DNA of 15,375 bases from JACQBY01 sp041486115 (lineage in GTDB: Bacteria; Nitrospirota; Nitrospiria; JACQBW01): assembly GCA_041486115.1 (NCBI GenBank), contig JBGPKT010000053.1:1-15375 (forward strand). Direction: 5' to 3'. A program made the translations under genes and the position numbers. The notes under the pieces are model-generated. The model was not told the DNA's origin and ran no database searches. It was given only the letters and a program-made list of their open reading frames with translations. This document shows, piece by piece, positions 7,301 to 13,772 of this stretch. Numbering within the stretch: position 1 is the first letter of the stretch; every line of letters begins with the position of its first letter.

Positions 7301-7508
7301 CAATCGGATAGGTAATCTGATCCTCGATGAGATTGGGGCTTCTCCCTTCCCATTCGGTATACACAATCACCTGGACATCGGAAAGATCAGGAATGGCATC
7401 CAGGGGCGTGTGGATCAGAGCCCAATACCCCCATGCCGAGAGAAAAAACACACCCAGAAGGACAATGAGCGGGTTTTTTCCGGAATATTCGATCGTTTTT
7501 TCAATCAT
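4353..7508 (-). CDS. cusA: CusA-type heavy-metal RND efflux pump
   Basis: A full-length 1051-residue inner-membrane RND transporter of the heavy-metal (HME) class. The first helix is at about 13-31, and a large periplasmic domain is followed by a helix block at about 335-500. The second half repeats this plan, with a periplasmic domain at about 550-860 and helices at about 865-1035. The proton-relay motif GAMADGAIVMIENAH carries D405 and E412, and ATEIGVIM (E934) is the matching helix-10 motif. Three periplasmic methionines fall in the contexts known for copper/silver CusA: LYMP (M564), SMGETT (M614) and EMLSTG (M663). This favours Cu(+)/Ag(+) over Zn/Co/Cd substrates. GGGGAG lies 9 bases before the ATG. 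It works with the adaptor and outer-membrane channel encoded just upstream. Confidence 0.96.
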   Translation of the reverse strand: MIEKTIEYSGKNPLIVLLGVFFLSAWGYWALIHTPLDAIPDLSDVQVIVYTEWEGRSPNLIEDQITYPIVTSMLGAPKVKYVRGASDFGFSYVYIVFEDGTDMYWARSRVLELMSKVAGKLPEGVRPVLGPDATGVGWVYEYALVDYSGKRSLADIRAYQDWTLKYQLQSIPGVAEVASVGGFEKQYQVHINPQRLLALNIPFTKVTQAIRMSNKDVGGRSIELSEREYMIRGQGYIKSLTDLEGIPLGVNKTGVPILLKDVSHVTLGPEMRRGVTELNGEGEVVGGIVIMRYGENALEVIERVKARIAEIQPGFPAGLKLVPAYDRSGLILRAIATLKEKLLEVTLVVSLVTIIFLFHFRSALVAIISLPIAILLSFIAMSLLHLTSNVMSLGGIAIAIGAMADGAIVMIENAHRRLEEEPGKKRSEVILSAARELGRPLFFSLLIITVSFMPIFTLEAQEGRLFKPLAFTKTFSMFFSAFLSITLIPLLMVFLIKGTITPVAKNPINRFLIHLYEPALRFVLKRPWIIVFSSVAVFFLTIPLLMKMGSEFMPPLNEGTILYMPTTLPGISITKASQILQQQDALLKQIPEVETVFGKIGRADTSTDPAPISMGETTITLKPEDQWRPGMTQEKLISEMDQAVHFPGIPNIFWMPIQTRTEMLSTGVRSVLGIKIYGKDLDDINRIGSEIEGVLGGIPGTRSAFSERVSSGYFIDFKIDRQKAARYDLSVSDIEEIIEAAIGGVNATTIISGRERYAVNVRYPQELRDDITKLGRVLVPAPAGVQIPMVQLADISISTGAPMIKDENGSLAGIVYVDVAGRDLGGYVQEAKEKISQKIDLKGTTLGWVGSYQYLLRAKERFKIIIPLTLLAIVVLLYLNFHSISRSFLVLLTVPFSLIGGVLFLYILNLFSLHYNLSVAVWVGFIALAGVATEIGVIMIVYLDQALNARQEKGILENETEFIEGIVEGAVRRIRPIVMTATAIIAGLVPILWSHGTGADVMKRIAVPMVGGMVSTTFLTLFVIPAIFLLWKRKEVKNKRHSLYNRSGGKN

Positions 7509-7522
7509 AAAAACAGACTCCC

Positions 7523-7547
7523 CATATCGTACGCACGGACCGATATG
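7523..7547. other. Inverted repeat between the adaptor and pump genes
   Basis: CATATCG (7523-7529) and CGATATG (7541-7547) are perfect 7-base complements around an 11-base spacer, in the 59-base gap between the cusB-type and cusA-type genes. In the mRNA it would form a small hairpin 14 bases ahead of the cusA start, close to its ribosome-binding site. It has no T-run, so termination is unlikely. Tuning of stability or translation is possible. Confidence 0.35.
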
Positions 7548-7567
7548 AATCCCGGCCGTGCAAACAC

Positions 7568-9130
7568 CTATTTCACATCAAAAGTGAAGGACTCTTTAAG
7601 ATCGGCTTGACCCTTTTTTTTCACCAGTACATCGATCTTCCATCCGCCGGCCATCGCGAATGTTGCTTTTCCCTCATAAGCATCTTTTACGAGCGATCCT
7701 TTGACCTCTTCTGCCATCATCCCCGGCATGGTCATGATATAGGAAAAAGTCACTTCCGCGTCTCGAACGATTTGTTTCTGGTTGTTTGTGATCTTGAGAG
7801 AAATTTTATTTTCCCCGATACGCGGAGGATCTGGAATTAGAACTAAATTTAAGAGCGGCTGACCGGATTTTTTATAGCGGCCGGACCGGGTCTCATCTTT
7901 ATACTCCGTCCCGCCCATATCCATTCCTTTCATGTCCGTACCCGCCGTCTCCATTTTTCCCATGGTGGCTTTTTCCATATTGATTCCCCCCATTCCGAGC
8001 GCCCCCATCATATTGGCCGCCGCCATGAGTTTGCTTTCAGAATCGATTAAGAATGTGGCGGATGTCACAATGGGGTCTCCCTCCTTGAGTCCGGAAATCA
8101 CTTCGATATATCCTTCGTGATGGGCTCCCAGTTTGACTTCCCTCGGCTCAAAGATTCCATTTCCCTTGTCTAAAAACGCGAGTTGGCGCATCCCCGAGTC
8201 GATGACGGCGTCAACTGGAATAACCAGGCTCGCCGGTGTTTTGATATGGATATCCACATCGCCGTACATCCCTGGTTTAAGAAGAAAATCGGGGTTTGGC
8301 AATTCGATTCTTGCTTTGACCGTCCTTGTTTCCGGGCTTAAATTGGGGGAGATGTAAATAATGTTCCCGGAATAGGTCTTATCCGGATAAGCGGTGAATG
8401 AAATCTTAACCATTTGATTCTGTTGGATGTAGCCCAGATCAGATTCATAAATTTCCGCATAGACCCAGACCGAGGAGAGGTCCGAAATTTCGTACAGCAC
8501 CATTTCAGGGGTCACATATTGTCCTTTGACCACTGTTTTTTTTGTTACAAATCCTTTGACGGGTGAATATAAGACCGTTTCCGGTTCCGGATCCTCTCCT
8601 TCATCCAGACGGTCGATCTGCGCTTCAGTTAAGTTCCATAACAATAACCGCGCTCTTGCCGAATCAATCTGGGACTGAACCCCTTCCCGGACATGGATCA
8701 TGGGACTCTCCTTGATTCCGTTCAAAGTCTCCTTGGCCAGCAGATACTCTTGTTGGGTCGCAAAGAGATCCGGGCTGTAGAGTTGGAAAAGGGGGGTTCC
8801 TTTGTTGATCTGTTGCCCTGTTGAGTCAACATAAAGTTCTTTAACCCAACCCGAAACTCGCAATTGAATCTGGCTTATTTTCTTCTCGTTATAATCAACC
8901 GTCCCCGGGGCATGGATAATCGTATCCAATGAACGCTTTTCGACAAGACCTGTTTTCACCCCGATCATTTGTCTTTTCTGAGGCGAGATTTGTACCGACA
9001 TTCCGGTCTCCACGCCAGATCTTTTCCCCTCCATCGGCATATTCTCCATAGAGGAAGAGCTGAAATAAATACTCCCCCCGATAAGAATCAGGAGGACAAT
9101 CATTCCGGTAGTCCTTAATATCCTTTTCAT
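7568..9130 (-). CDS. cusB: CusB-type periplasmic adaptor with Met-rich linker and C-terminal YtkA-like domain
   Basis: The product has 520 residues. Residues 1-23 form a signal anchor, followed by a Met-containing stretch (MENMPMEGK). Residues about 45-360 are the membrane-fusion part: a lipoyl/barrel-sandwich pair (GWVKELYVDSTGQQINKGTPL; VLYSPVKGFVTKKTVVKGQYV) around a helical hairpin, then a beta-barrel and the membrane-proximal domain (PVDAVIDSG, SGLKEGDPIV). Residues 369-405 hold ten methionines in 37 positions. Residues about 425-520 resemble the YtkA/FixH-like beta-sandwich fold (PPRIGENKISLKI..., YIMTMPGMM). Unlike many relatives it has no N-terminal CPMHPE domain; those modules are on CopA here. 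The gene links the outer-membrane channel to CusA, and its ATG directly follows the TAA of the upstream gene. Copper loading by the linker and extra domain is inferred. Confidence 0.92.
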   Translation of the reverse strand: MKRILRTTGMIVLLILIGGSIYFSSSSMENMPMEGKRSGVETGMSVQISPQKRQMIGVKTGLVEKRSLDTIIHAPGTVDYNEKKISQIQLRVSGWVKELYVDSTGQQINKGTPLFQLYSPDLFATQQEYLLAKETLNGIKESPMIHVREGVQSQIDSARARLLLWNLTEAQIDRLDEGEDPEPETVLYSPVKGFVTKKTVVKGQYVTPEMVLYEISDLSSVWVYAEIYESDLGYIQQNQMVKISFTAYPDKTYSGNIIYISPNLSPETRTVKARIELPNPDFLLKPGMYGDVDIHIKTPASLVIPVDAVIDSGMRQLAFLDKGNGIFEPREVKLGAHHEGYIEVISGLKEGDPIVTSATFLIDSESKLMAAANMMGALGMGGINMEKATMGKMETAGTDMKGMDMGGTEYKDETRSGRYKKSGQPLLNLVLIPDPPRIGENKISLKITNNQKQIVRDAEVTFSYIMTMPGMMAEEVKGSLVKDAYEGKATFAMAGGWKIDVLVKKKGQADLKESFTFDVK

Positions 9131-10384
9131 TTATTTCAAATCCTTTCCAACTAAATTTTCCAGTTCGCTGATTCGCTGATTAAAATCGACAAGCGTTTCA
9201 AAATAATTCATCTCCAGATCTTTTAAAGTCCTTTCACTGTCGATGACATTCAAAAAATCGGTCTTCCCGGACTTATACGCGATTTGCGAGGCTTTCAAGG
9301 CCTGTTCAGCTTGTGGGAGAATGCCGTTCTTGTACATATCCAGGGATTTTTCCAATGATTTAATTTTAAAATAGAGAATTCTTAATTCCCCTAAAGTTCT
9401 ATTCTCAATCCCTTTTAATTCCGCTTCAGTCTCCTCTTTTTCCAGGCGGATCTGGTTGATTTTTGCCTGATATTTACGATTGAATATCCAGGGCAGGTTC
9501 ACTTTGCCCACAGCCATCCATTTATTTTCTTCTCCAAGGTGAGACTGCATATACGATAGTTCAGCCATAAAATCGGGGTAGAGATACTTCTCCGCGAGAG
9601 AAAGGCTCATCTCTTTTTTCTCAATCTGGAGGTGAGCGGCCATCACTTCTGGCCGCCTTTTTAAAGCAGAGGGGATTAATTCTTCAGGGGTATATTTAAA
9701 TTCGGCGCCGGCGGGCTCTTCTGAAATCTCTTGAAAGGTATCCGCAGGCTGGTTTAATAAAGTATTTAACGTCGTTTCAGCGTTGATCTTCTCTTGTTCC
9801 AAAGCTAAAAGACTGTTATGGAGCTTCGAAAGTTCGACCTCAGCCTTTACAATATCCTGCTGAGTTCCCGACCCGGCGGTATATTTTTGTTGGGCACTTC
9901 GGGTAAATTCATCAAGAAGTACCTGATGGGTCAGGTGAATGTTGATTCCTTGATTGGCCAAAAAAAGTTGATAGTACGCGGTTTTAATCTTTAAAATAGA
10001 TTCTCTTATCGTGGCTTGAAGCGCCTGGAATTGGACCTCCACCTCCTTTTCGGCAATTTTCCCTTTCATCGCTCTTTTCCCCGGAAAAGGAAATACCTGA
10101 CCGACGCCGTACCAGGTTTGAGCGGGATGGCTAAGGTCAAAATTGGAAGGAGCTTCATATTGCGTCAGGGTAAATTCCGGATCTTCCAGCGCTTTTTCAA
10201 GGATAACCTCTTGTTTTAGCGCTTCCATTTTTCGGGTCGCCGCAACAATCTCGGGATTTTGCCTCATCGCCTGCTCAATCAAAAGAGCGAGTTGAGAAGC
10301 TTTTGCTTCAGAATATATGAAAACCAAAGATAGAGAAATTAAAAAGATCAAACGAATAAAATGGGAGTTTTTCTCTTGAAACAT
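9131..10384 (-). CDS. cusC: TolC/CusC-type outer-membrane efflux channel
   Basis: The 417-residue product has an N-terminal signal peptide (hydrophobic core about 10-24, likely cleavage after AKA at 27-29) and no Cys for lipid attachment, unlike E. coli CusC. The rest shows the doubled TolC plan: long coiled-coil helices (LALLIEQAMRQNPEI and its equivalent ELIPSALKRRPEVMAA) and beta segments (ltqYEAPSN, ELSYMQSHLGEE). The tail SGKTDFLNVIDSERTL is typical of metal RND partners. A GGGGA ribosome-binding site lies 4 bases before the ATG. The stop is directly joined to the ATG of the adaptor gene. It would form the outer-membrane duct of the Cus-type complex. The symbol is assigned by operon context. 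Confidence 0.9.
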   Translation of the reverse strand: MFQEKNSHFIRLIFLISLSLVFIYSEAKASQLALLIEQAMRQNPEIVAATRKMEALKQEVILEKALEDPEFTLTQYEAPSNFDLSHPAQTWYGVGQVFPFPGKRAMKGKIAEKEVEVQFQALQATIRESILKIKTAYYQLFLANQGINIHLTHQVLLDEFTRSAQQKYTAGSGTQQDIVKAEVELSKLHNSLLALEQEKINAETTLNTLLNQPADTFQEISEEPAGAEFKYTPEELIPSALKRRPEVMAAHLQIEKKEMSLSLAEKYLYPDFMAELSYMQSHLGEENKWMAVGKVNLPWIFNRKYQAKINQIRLEKEETEAELKGIENRTLGELRILYFKIKSLEKSLDMYKNGILPQAEQALKASQIAYKSGKTDFLNVIDSERTLKDLEMNYFETLVDFNQRISELENLVGKDLK

Positions 10385-10494
10385 ACTTTCCCCTTTTCAA
10401 TGATATAAAAAACAATAAATAGAGAGGTCACTGAAAAATAAAGAAAATTATCTTTCCCCTATGGCGGGAGGAGGATCTTTTCAGAAACCTCTTT

Positions 10495-10550
10495 CCGGTC
10501 TTTGGATCGATCGCGGACAAATCGTTCCGTGCAAGCGATCCATAGGTCGG
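10495..10550. other. Imperfect 56-base palindrome in the leader of the efflux genes
   Basis: Arms 10495-10509 (CCGGTCTTTGGATCG) and 10536-10550 (CGATCCATAGGTCGG) pair at 12 of 15 positions. The inner seven (TGGATCG/CGATCCA) are perfect. Between them CGCGGA (10512-10517) can pair mostly with TCCGTG (10526-10531). It fills the gap between the small secreted protein gene and the outer-membrane channel gene. No T-run follows on the minus strand, so it is not a normal intrinsic terminator. It may stabilise or process the mRNA, or be a binding site. I see no gene in the 180-base gap. Confidence 0.4.
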
Positions 10551-10564
10551 AAAAAAGAGAGAGT

Positions 10565-10978
10565 TTAAATAAGAAAGGTGTGGTTGGAAGTGTAAATGGG
10601 GACTGAAAGATATTTCGCAGGGTTTGTTAAATGGCGTCTGTTGATTGAAAACAGAGAGGATTCTTGAGGAGCTAAAACGCTTTGCCCAACCAGAGACGAA
10701 ACCATTGAAGTGGCCTGTCCTATCCTTAAGAAGGTCAGTTGGGAAAAGGAATTGAAATGACTTACCCGGCCCTCATCAAGAAGCGCCTGATTACAAGCTT
10801 CATCGGTATGGGAAGAGGCGCCAGACGCTGAAAGTTCTGAAGTGTCGCACGGCATGGCGGTTCTTTCAATTTGAGCGGAAAATGGGAAAAGACAAGCGTA
10901 GGTATTACCGGCCAAAGACGCAACAAATGCAAAGACAAGAAAGTAAATTCTAAACCGATTGGATTTAATCAACTTCAT
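10565..10978 (-). CDS. Small secreted Cys-containing protein at the head of the efflux operon
   Basis: Starting from the ATG at 10976-10978 the product has 137 residues: a signal peptide (basic KLIKSNRFR, hydrophobic core 11-23, likely cleavage after TYA at 28), then C29, the motif MPC (C44) and EAC (C62), with the rest low in complexity and Ser-rich. It is not a clear lipobox. Small exported proteins with MPC...C patterns often precede metal RND operons, but I cannot name a family. A longer start at 11000-11002 lies inside the spacer of the promoter at 10987-11016, so the transcript could not contain it. Because the predicted start site falls at about 10979-10980, the mRNA would be leaderless. 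A role as periplasmic copper binder is inferred from the Cys/Met content and position. Confidence 0.68.
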   Translation of the reverse strand: MKLIKSNRFRIYFLVFAFVASLAGNTYACLFPFSAQIERTAMPCDTSELSASGASSHTDEACNQALLDEGRVSHFNSFSQLTFLRIGQATSMVSSLVGQSVLAPQESSLFSINRRHLTNPAKYLSVPIYTSNHTFLI

Positions 10979-10986
10979 ATTTAATA

Positions 10987-11016
10987 TATATAATCCTTCC
11001 ATTGCATTTTTGTCAA
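10987..11016 (-). promoter_or_regulatory. Strong sigma70-type promoter of the copper efflux operon
   Basis: On the minus strand a perfect -35 TTGACA (11011-11016) is followed after 18 bases by TATATA (10987-10992) in an alternating AT tract that runs up to the start codon at 10978. Only about 8 bases separate the -10 from the ATG, which predicts a leaderless message. No obvious copper-regulator dyad is seen in the spacer. It probably drives the small secreted protein gene and the cus genes downstream. Confidence 0.6.
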
Positions 11017-11053
11017 ATATTACCTGATCCCCCGAGAACAGAGACAGGAAGTG

Positions 11054-11172
11054 GTCATTGCGAGCCCTTCACCTGTCATTCTGAGGCGAAGCCGAAGAAT
11101 CTCAGGTTTGTTCAGGGTAAACTCCGCAAGGAATCTCACAGGGATTGCTTCGGGCTTTGCCCTCGCAACGAC
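11054..11172. repeat. Intergenic repeat element with imperfect 11-bp terminal inverted repeats
   Basis: The left end GTCATTGCGAG (11054-11064) is matched at the right end by CTCGCAACGAC (11162-11172), the reverse complement with one mismatch. Inside is a second related start, GTCATTCTGAG (11075-11085), followed by GCGAAGCCGAAGAATCTCA, and a GGGC-TTT-GCCC hairpin (11152-11162). This wording is familiar from short dispersed non-coding repeats scattered between genes in many environmental bacterial genomes, some MITE-like. The overlapping plus-strand frames in it look non-coding. Other copies would have to be found elsewhere in the genome. Confidence 0.6.
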
Positions 11173-11214
11173 CTTTCAGGTCGGATCGCCACGCACCCTG
11201 CGGGTGCTCGCGAT
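11170..11214. repeat. Two hairpins extending the intergenic repeat
   Basis: GACCT-TTC-AGGTC (11170-11182) and GCACCC-TGC-GGGTGC (11193-11207) are perfect stem-loops. The second is flanked by ATCGC (11185-11189) and GCGAT (11210-11214), which extend the pairing. Together with the hairpin at 11152-11162 they form three consecutive stem-loops at short spacing, as in REP/BIME-type elements. Confidence 0.5.
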
Positions 11215-11220
11215 GGCAGG

Positions 11221-11260
11221 AAAAACGGGGCAGGCCGGCTTTGAGCCTTAATTCCCTGCC
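11221..11260 (-). terminator. Probable intrinsic terminator of the rodZ operon
   Basis: On the minus strand GGCAGG (11255-11260, in the last codons of rodZ) pairs with CCTGCC (11229-11234), with an inner GGCT-CAA-AGCC hairpin (11237-11247), followed by CCG and TTTTT (11221-11225). The stem and T-run are seen directly. The T-run is short, and the bulged stem lowers certainty. Confidence 0.5.
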
Positions 11261-12087
11261 AGTTTTATCCCTTTGACAATCTCTCCCTTTTTGCCAAATG
11301 GTCCCACCGGCTTGCCATTGAGAGACACTTTGACTCCCCCGGCATTTCCGATATTTAAAACAAAATGTTTTACCGCATCAAGCGAAATTCTGTCATCGGG
11401 ATGAAGAGAAAACTCCCTCGTCACTCCGTCATCGATCACGACGCTGATCCAGGAACGGTCAATCGCATGAACGACTAAATGAAGGTTTGCGCCCTGGGGT
11501 TTAGGGGGCACCGAGTCGGTTGGTAAACCGGCGGCAGATGTCGATGGCGCAGAAGTTGCCGGAGGAATGCCAAGAGGTTCAGACGCCGAGGAACTTAACG
11601 GCCGGGAGGCACCGGAGCCTCCGGGTTGATCTTCCACCGGGGTTCTTTTTGAAAACAAAATCATGACTCCCAGAATAACCGCCAGAACAATCAGAATATT
11701 AACGATCATCTTGCCGGGGGCATTTCTCTTATCCTCATAGTAGAGAGAACTGATTCTCCCCAGAGGAATTTGCGGCCAGGACCACTTGTTATCCTGTTCA
11801 ACCTTTTCATTTTCGGAAACCGTATGCGCCAGGTTCTCGCTTTTCCATTGATGAAACCGCTCCAGCATGTCCGACTCGCCAATCCCAAGAACCTTTGCGT
11901 AAGATCTTAAAAAACCTTTCACAAAAACTTCATTGGGAAGGGAGGAGAACTGTTCATTCTCTATATATTCCAGATTGGAAACGCTGATTTTAGTCTTTGC
12001 CGACACATCCTGGAGACTGAATCCCTGCTGGTCTCTGGTGCGTCTTATAAAATGGCCGATCGCTTCATTTTTATTTTCTTCTTTCAA
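11248..12087 (-). CDS. rodZ: RodZ-like protein: cytoplasmic HTH, one membrane helix, periplasmic DUF4115 domain
   Basis: The 279-residue product starts with a Cro/C1-like helix-turn-helix (about 10-70: IGHFIRRTRDQQGFSLQDVS, ISVSNLEYIENEQFSSLP, VFVKGFLRSYAKVLGI), as in RodZ. One transmembrane helix follows (about 127-145), then a Ser/Pro/Ala linker (148-200) and a beta-rich C-terminal domain (203-275: LHLVVHAIDRSWISVVIDDG) of the DUF4115 type. RodZ tethers MreB to the membrane and helps set rod shape. The start is TTG (12085-12087), since no in-frame ATG precedes the conserved IGHFIRRTR. GGAGG lies 12 bases upstream, and the gene overlaps the upstream TPR gene by 17 bases, implying coupled translation. 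The neighbouring PilF/PilW-like gene supports the call. Confidence 0.88.
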   Translation of the reverse strand: MKEENKNEAIGHFIRRTRDQQGFSLQDVSAKTKISVSNLEYIENEQFSSLPNEVFVKGFLRSYAKVLGIGESDMLERFHQWKSENLAHTVSENEKVEQDNKWSWPQIPLGRISSLYYEDKRNAPGKMIVNILIVLAVILGVMILFSKRTPVEDQPGGSGASRPLSSSASEPLGIPPATSAPSTSAAGLPTDSVPPKPQGANLHLVVHAIDRSWISVVIDDGVTREFSLHPDDRISLDAVKHFVLNIGNAGGVKVSLNGKPVGPFGKKGEIVKGIKLAGN

Positions 12088-12826
12088 GTTGTTTCTTTGC
12101 CTCCTTCCCCAGATCGCTGTTGGGAGCCAAAGAGATCACCTTTTTAAATTCGACTTCCCCTTTTAGGTATTTTTTTATTTGCCAGTAAGCTTCTCCCAGT
12201 TTGAAATGGTTTTCCGGATCCTCCGGCGAAAGATGAACGGCCTCTTCAAAAGAGGCAATCGCCGCGGCGGCATTTCCGAGTTTCAAAAAAATGTCTCCGG
12301 AAGCGCGGTAAGCTTCGACAAATCCAGGATCGATATGAAGCGCATCCTGATATTCACCCAGTGCTTCCTGATATTTTCCCTTCTTCACGTAAATGTCGCC
12401 GAGATGATAATGAGAAAACTGGGGCGTTTGATATAACTTGTTTTTAAGAGCCTTTTTATAAAATTTCTCCGCGGTATCGAGATCTCCGGTGAATTCGGAG
12501 ATCGTCCCCGCATAATTATATGCTTCGGAATAGTCCGGATCGATTTTAGTGACGATTTCAAATTCTTTCAGAGCTTCTTTATTTTTTTCCATATGGACAT
12601 AAACAGTTCCGAGCGCGTAATGAGAAAGCTTATCCTCGGGATCTGAATCGACCGCTTTCTGAAATTCCAGATAAGCCGCCTGGTAAGCCTTATCATTTAA
12701 ATAGGCTAATCCCATTTTATAATGAGCTGAGGCATCTTTCTCTTTCATCAGCCTCTGTCCAGGGGTGGCGCATCCCGCCATGAGCATCACCATAGACCCT
12801 GCGACAAAAATTAATAAATGATTCAT
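12071..12826 (-). CDS. TPR lipoprotein, PilF/PilW-like
   Basis: The 251-residue product has a lipoprotein signal ending LMAGC (C19, M at -3, slightly unusual) and then about six tetratricopeptide repeats (roughly 32-65, 66-99, 100-133, 137-170, 171-204 and 205-238), with typical A/G-x3-Y...A...F..A..L.P spacing. Lipoproteins of this type beside rodZ match the pilF-rodZ pair of gammaproteobacteria, where PilF/PilW pilots the type IV pilus secretin to the outer membrane. Whether this one does so cannot be told from sequence, as no pilus genes are in the window. Its AAGGG ribosome-binding site overlaps the stop of the upstream kinase gene. Confidence 0.85.
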   Translation of the reverse strand: MNHLLIFVAGSMVMLMAGCATPGQRLMKEKDASAHYKMGLAYLNDKAYQAAYLEFQKAVDSDPEDKLSHYALGTVYVHMEKNKEALKEFEIVTKIDPDYSEAYNYAGTISEFTGDLDTAEKFYKKALKNKLYQTPQFSHYHLGDIYVKKGKYQEALGEYQDALHIDPGFVEAYRASGDIFLKLGNAAAAIASFEEAVHLSPEDPENHFKLGEAYWQIKKYLKGEVEFKKVISLAPNSDLGKEAKKQLERRK

Positions 12827-12837
12827 TTTACTTTCCC

Positions 12838-13746
12838 TTACGATAGATCAAAATGGGTTAATGCCTTAAAGGCTTTCGAGCGGGCTTCGATTTCATCATG
12901 GGTTAAATCCCGAATCCTGTCGAGACTGAAAGATTCCACATTAAACGAGGCCATCACCGATCCATAAATGATCGCTCGCCGCAATTCCCTGTCATCAAAA
13001 GATTTTGATTTTGAAAGATAACCCATGACCCCCCCGGCAAAGGTATCTCCAGCGCCCGTGGGATCATAAATCTTTTCAAGAGGAAAAGCCGGAACCGCAA
13101 AAACCGTCTTTCCGTTGAACATCAGCGCCCCGTACTCCCCTCTTTTAATAATCAAAATGTCAGGTCCCATTGAACGGATTATTTTAGCGGCCTGAACGAG
13201 GTTAGGCTCGTTTGCCAGTTGTCTGGCCTCGCCGTCGTTAATCATCAACAGGTTAACCTTTTTCAGAATCCTGAGCAATGAATCCTTCTTACCCGAGATC
13301 CAGTAATTCATTGTATCACATGCAACCCATTTTGGGTGGCGGACCTGTTTCAGAACGTCATATTGGAGGTCAGGATCGATATTGGCAAGGAAGACGATTT
13401 CAGCGTCTCGGCAGGAAGGAGGAATCACGGGCTTAAAAGTCTGAAAGACATTGAGCTGGGTTTCGAGCGTTTTTGCTTCGTTCAGTGCAAACCCATATTC
13501 CCCTTTCCACCTGAAGGTCTTCCCCTCAACCTTCTGCAATCCGTCGAGATTGATGCCTCTGCCCTTTAAAAAGGAAATATGCTCTTCAGGAAAATCCGAC
13601 CCGATCACGGCGACCAGGTTGACCTTTGTGAAATAACTGGCGGAGGTCGAAAAAAAAGTGGCGGACCCACCGAGGGCGTTCTCCACCGATCCAAACGGAG
13701 TTTTAACGGAATCAAACGCGACGCTGCCCACAACTAACAAACTCAT
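12838..13746 (-). CDS. PfkB-family carbohydrate/nucleoside kinase
   Basis: A 302-residue ribokinase-fold kinase. N-terminal VVGSVAFDSV and GGSAT (26-30) match the PfkB substrate-binding start. MINDGEARQL (168-177) is the second conserved region, and DPTGAGDTFAGG (228-239) is the PfkB signature 2 with catalytic D234 and the anion hole of GAGD. The substrate cannot be named. Sitting 26 bases downstream of mtnP, it could act on a sugar or nucleoside connected with methylthioadenosine or adenosine salvage, but this is inference only. AGGAGG lies 10 bases before the ATG. Confidence 0.92.
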   Translation of the reverse strand: MSLLVVGSVAFDSVKTPFGSVENALGGSATFFSTSASYFTKVNLVAVIGSDFPEEHISFLKGRGINLDGLQKVEGKTFRWKGEYGFALNEAKTLETQLNVFQTFKPVIPPSCRDAEIVFLANIDPDLQYDVLKQVRHPKWVACDTMNYWISGKKDSLLRILKKVNLLMINDGEARQLANEPNLVQAAKIIRSMGPDILIIKRGEYGALMFNGKTVFAVPAFPLEKIYDPTGAGDTFAGGVMGYLSKSKSFDDRELRRAIIYGSVMASFNVESFSLDRIRDLTHDEIEARSKAFKALTHFDLS

Positions 13747-13772
13747 GCCTTTACAGCCTCCTGTCTATCACT

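Noticed and set aside
10461..10568. 35-codon plus-strand frame in the gap before the small secreted protein
   Set aside because: No ribosome-binding site, no family similarity, and it runs across the imperfect palindrome.
10979..11002. Longer start (ATG at 11002) for the small secreted protein
   Set aside because: It lies between the -35 and -10 of the predicted promoter and would add an MEGLYILN stretch ahead of the natural signal peptide.
11054..11214. CRISPR array
   Set aside because: The repeated words are short, palindromic and irregularly spaced, without uniform spacers, and no cas gene is present.
11002..11251. Two plus-strand frames of 66-80 codons in the repeat region
   Set aside because: Their sequence is the dispersed repeat with hairpins. 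No domain or start signal supports coding.
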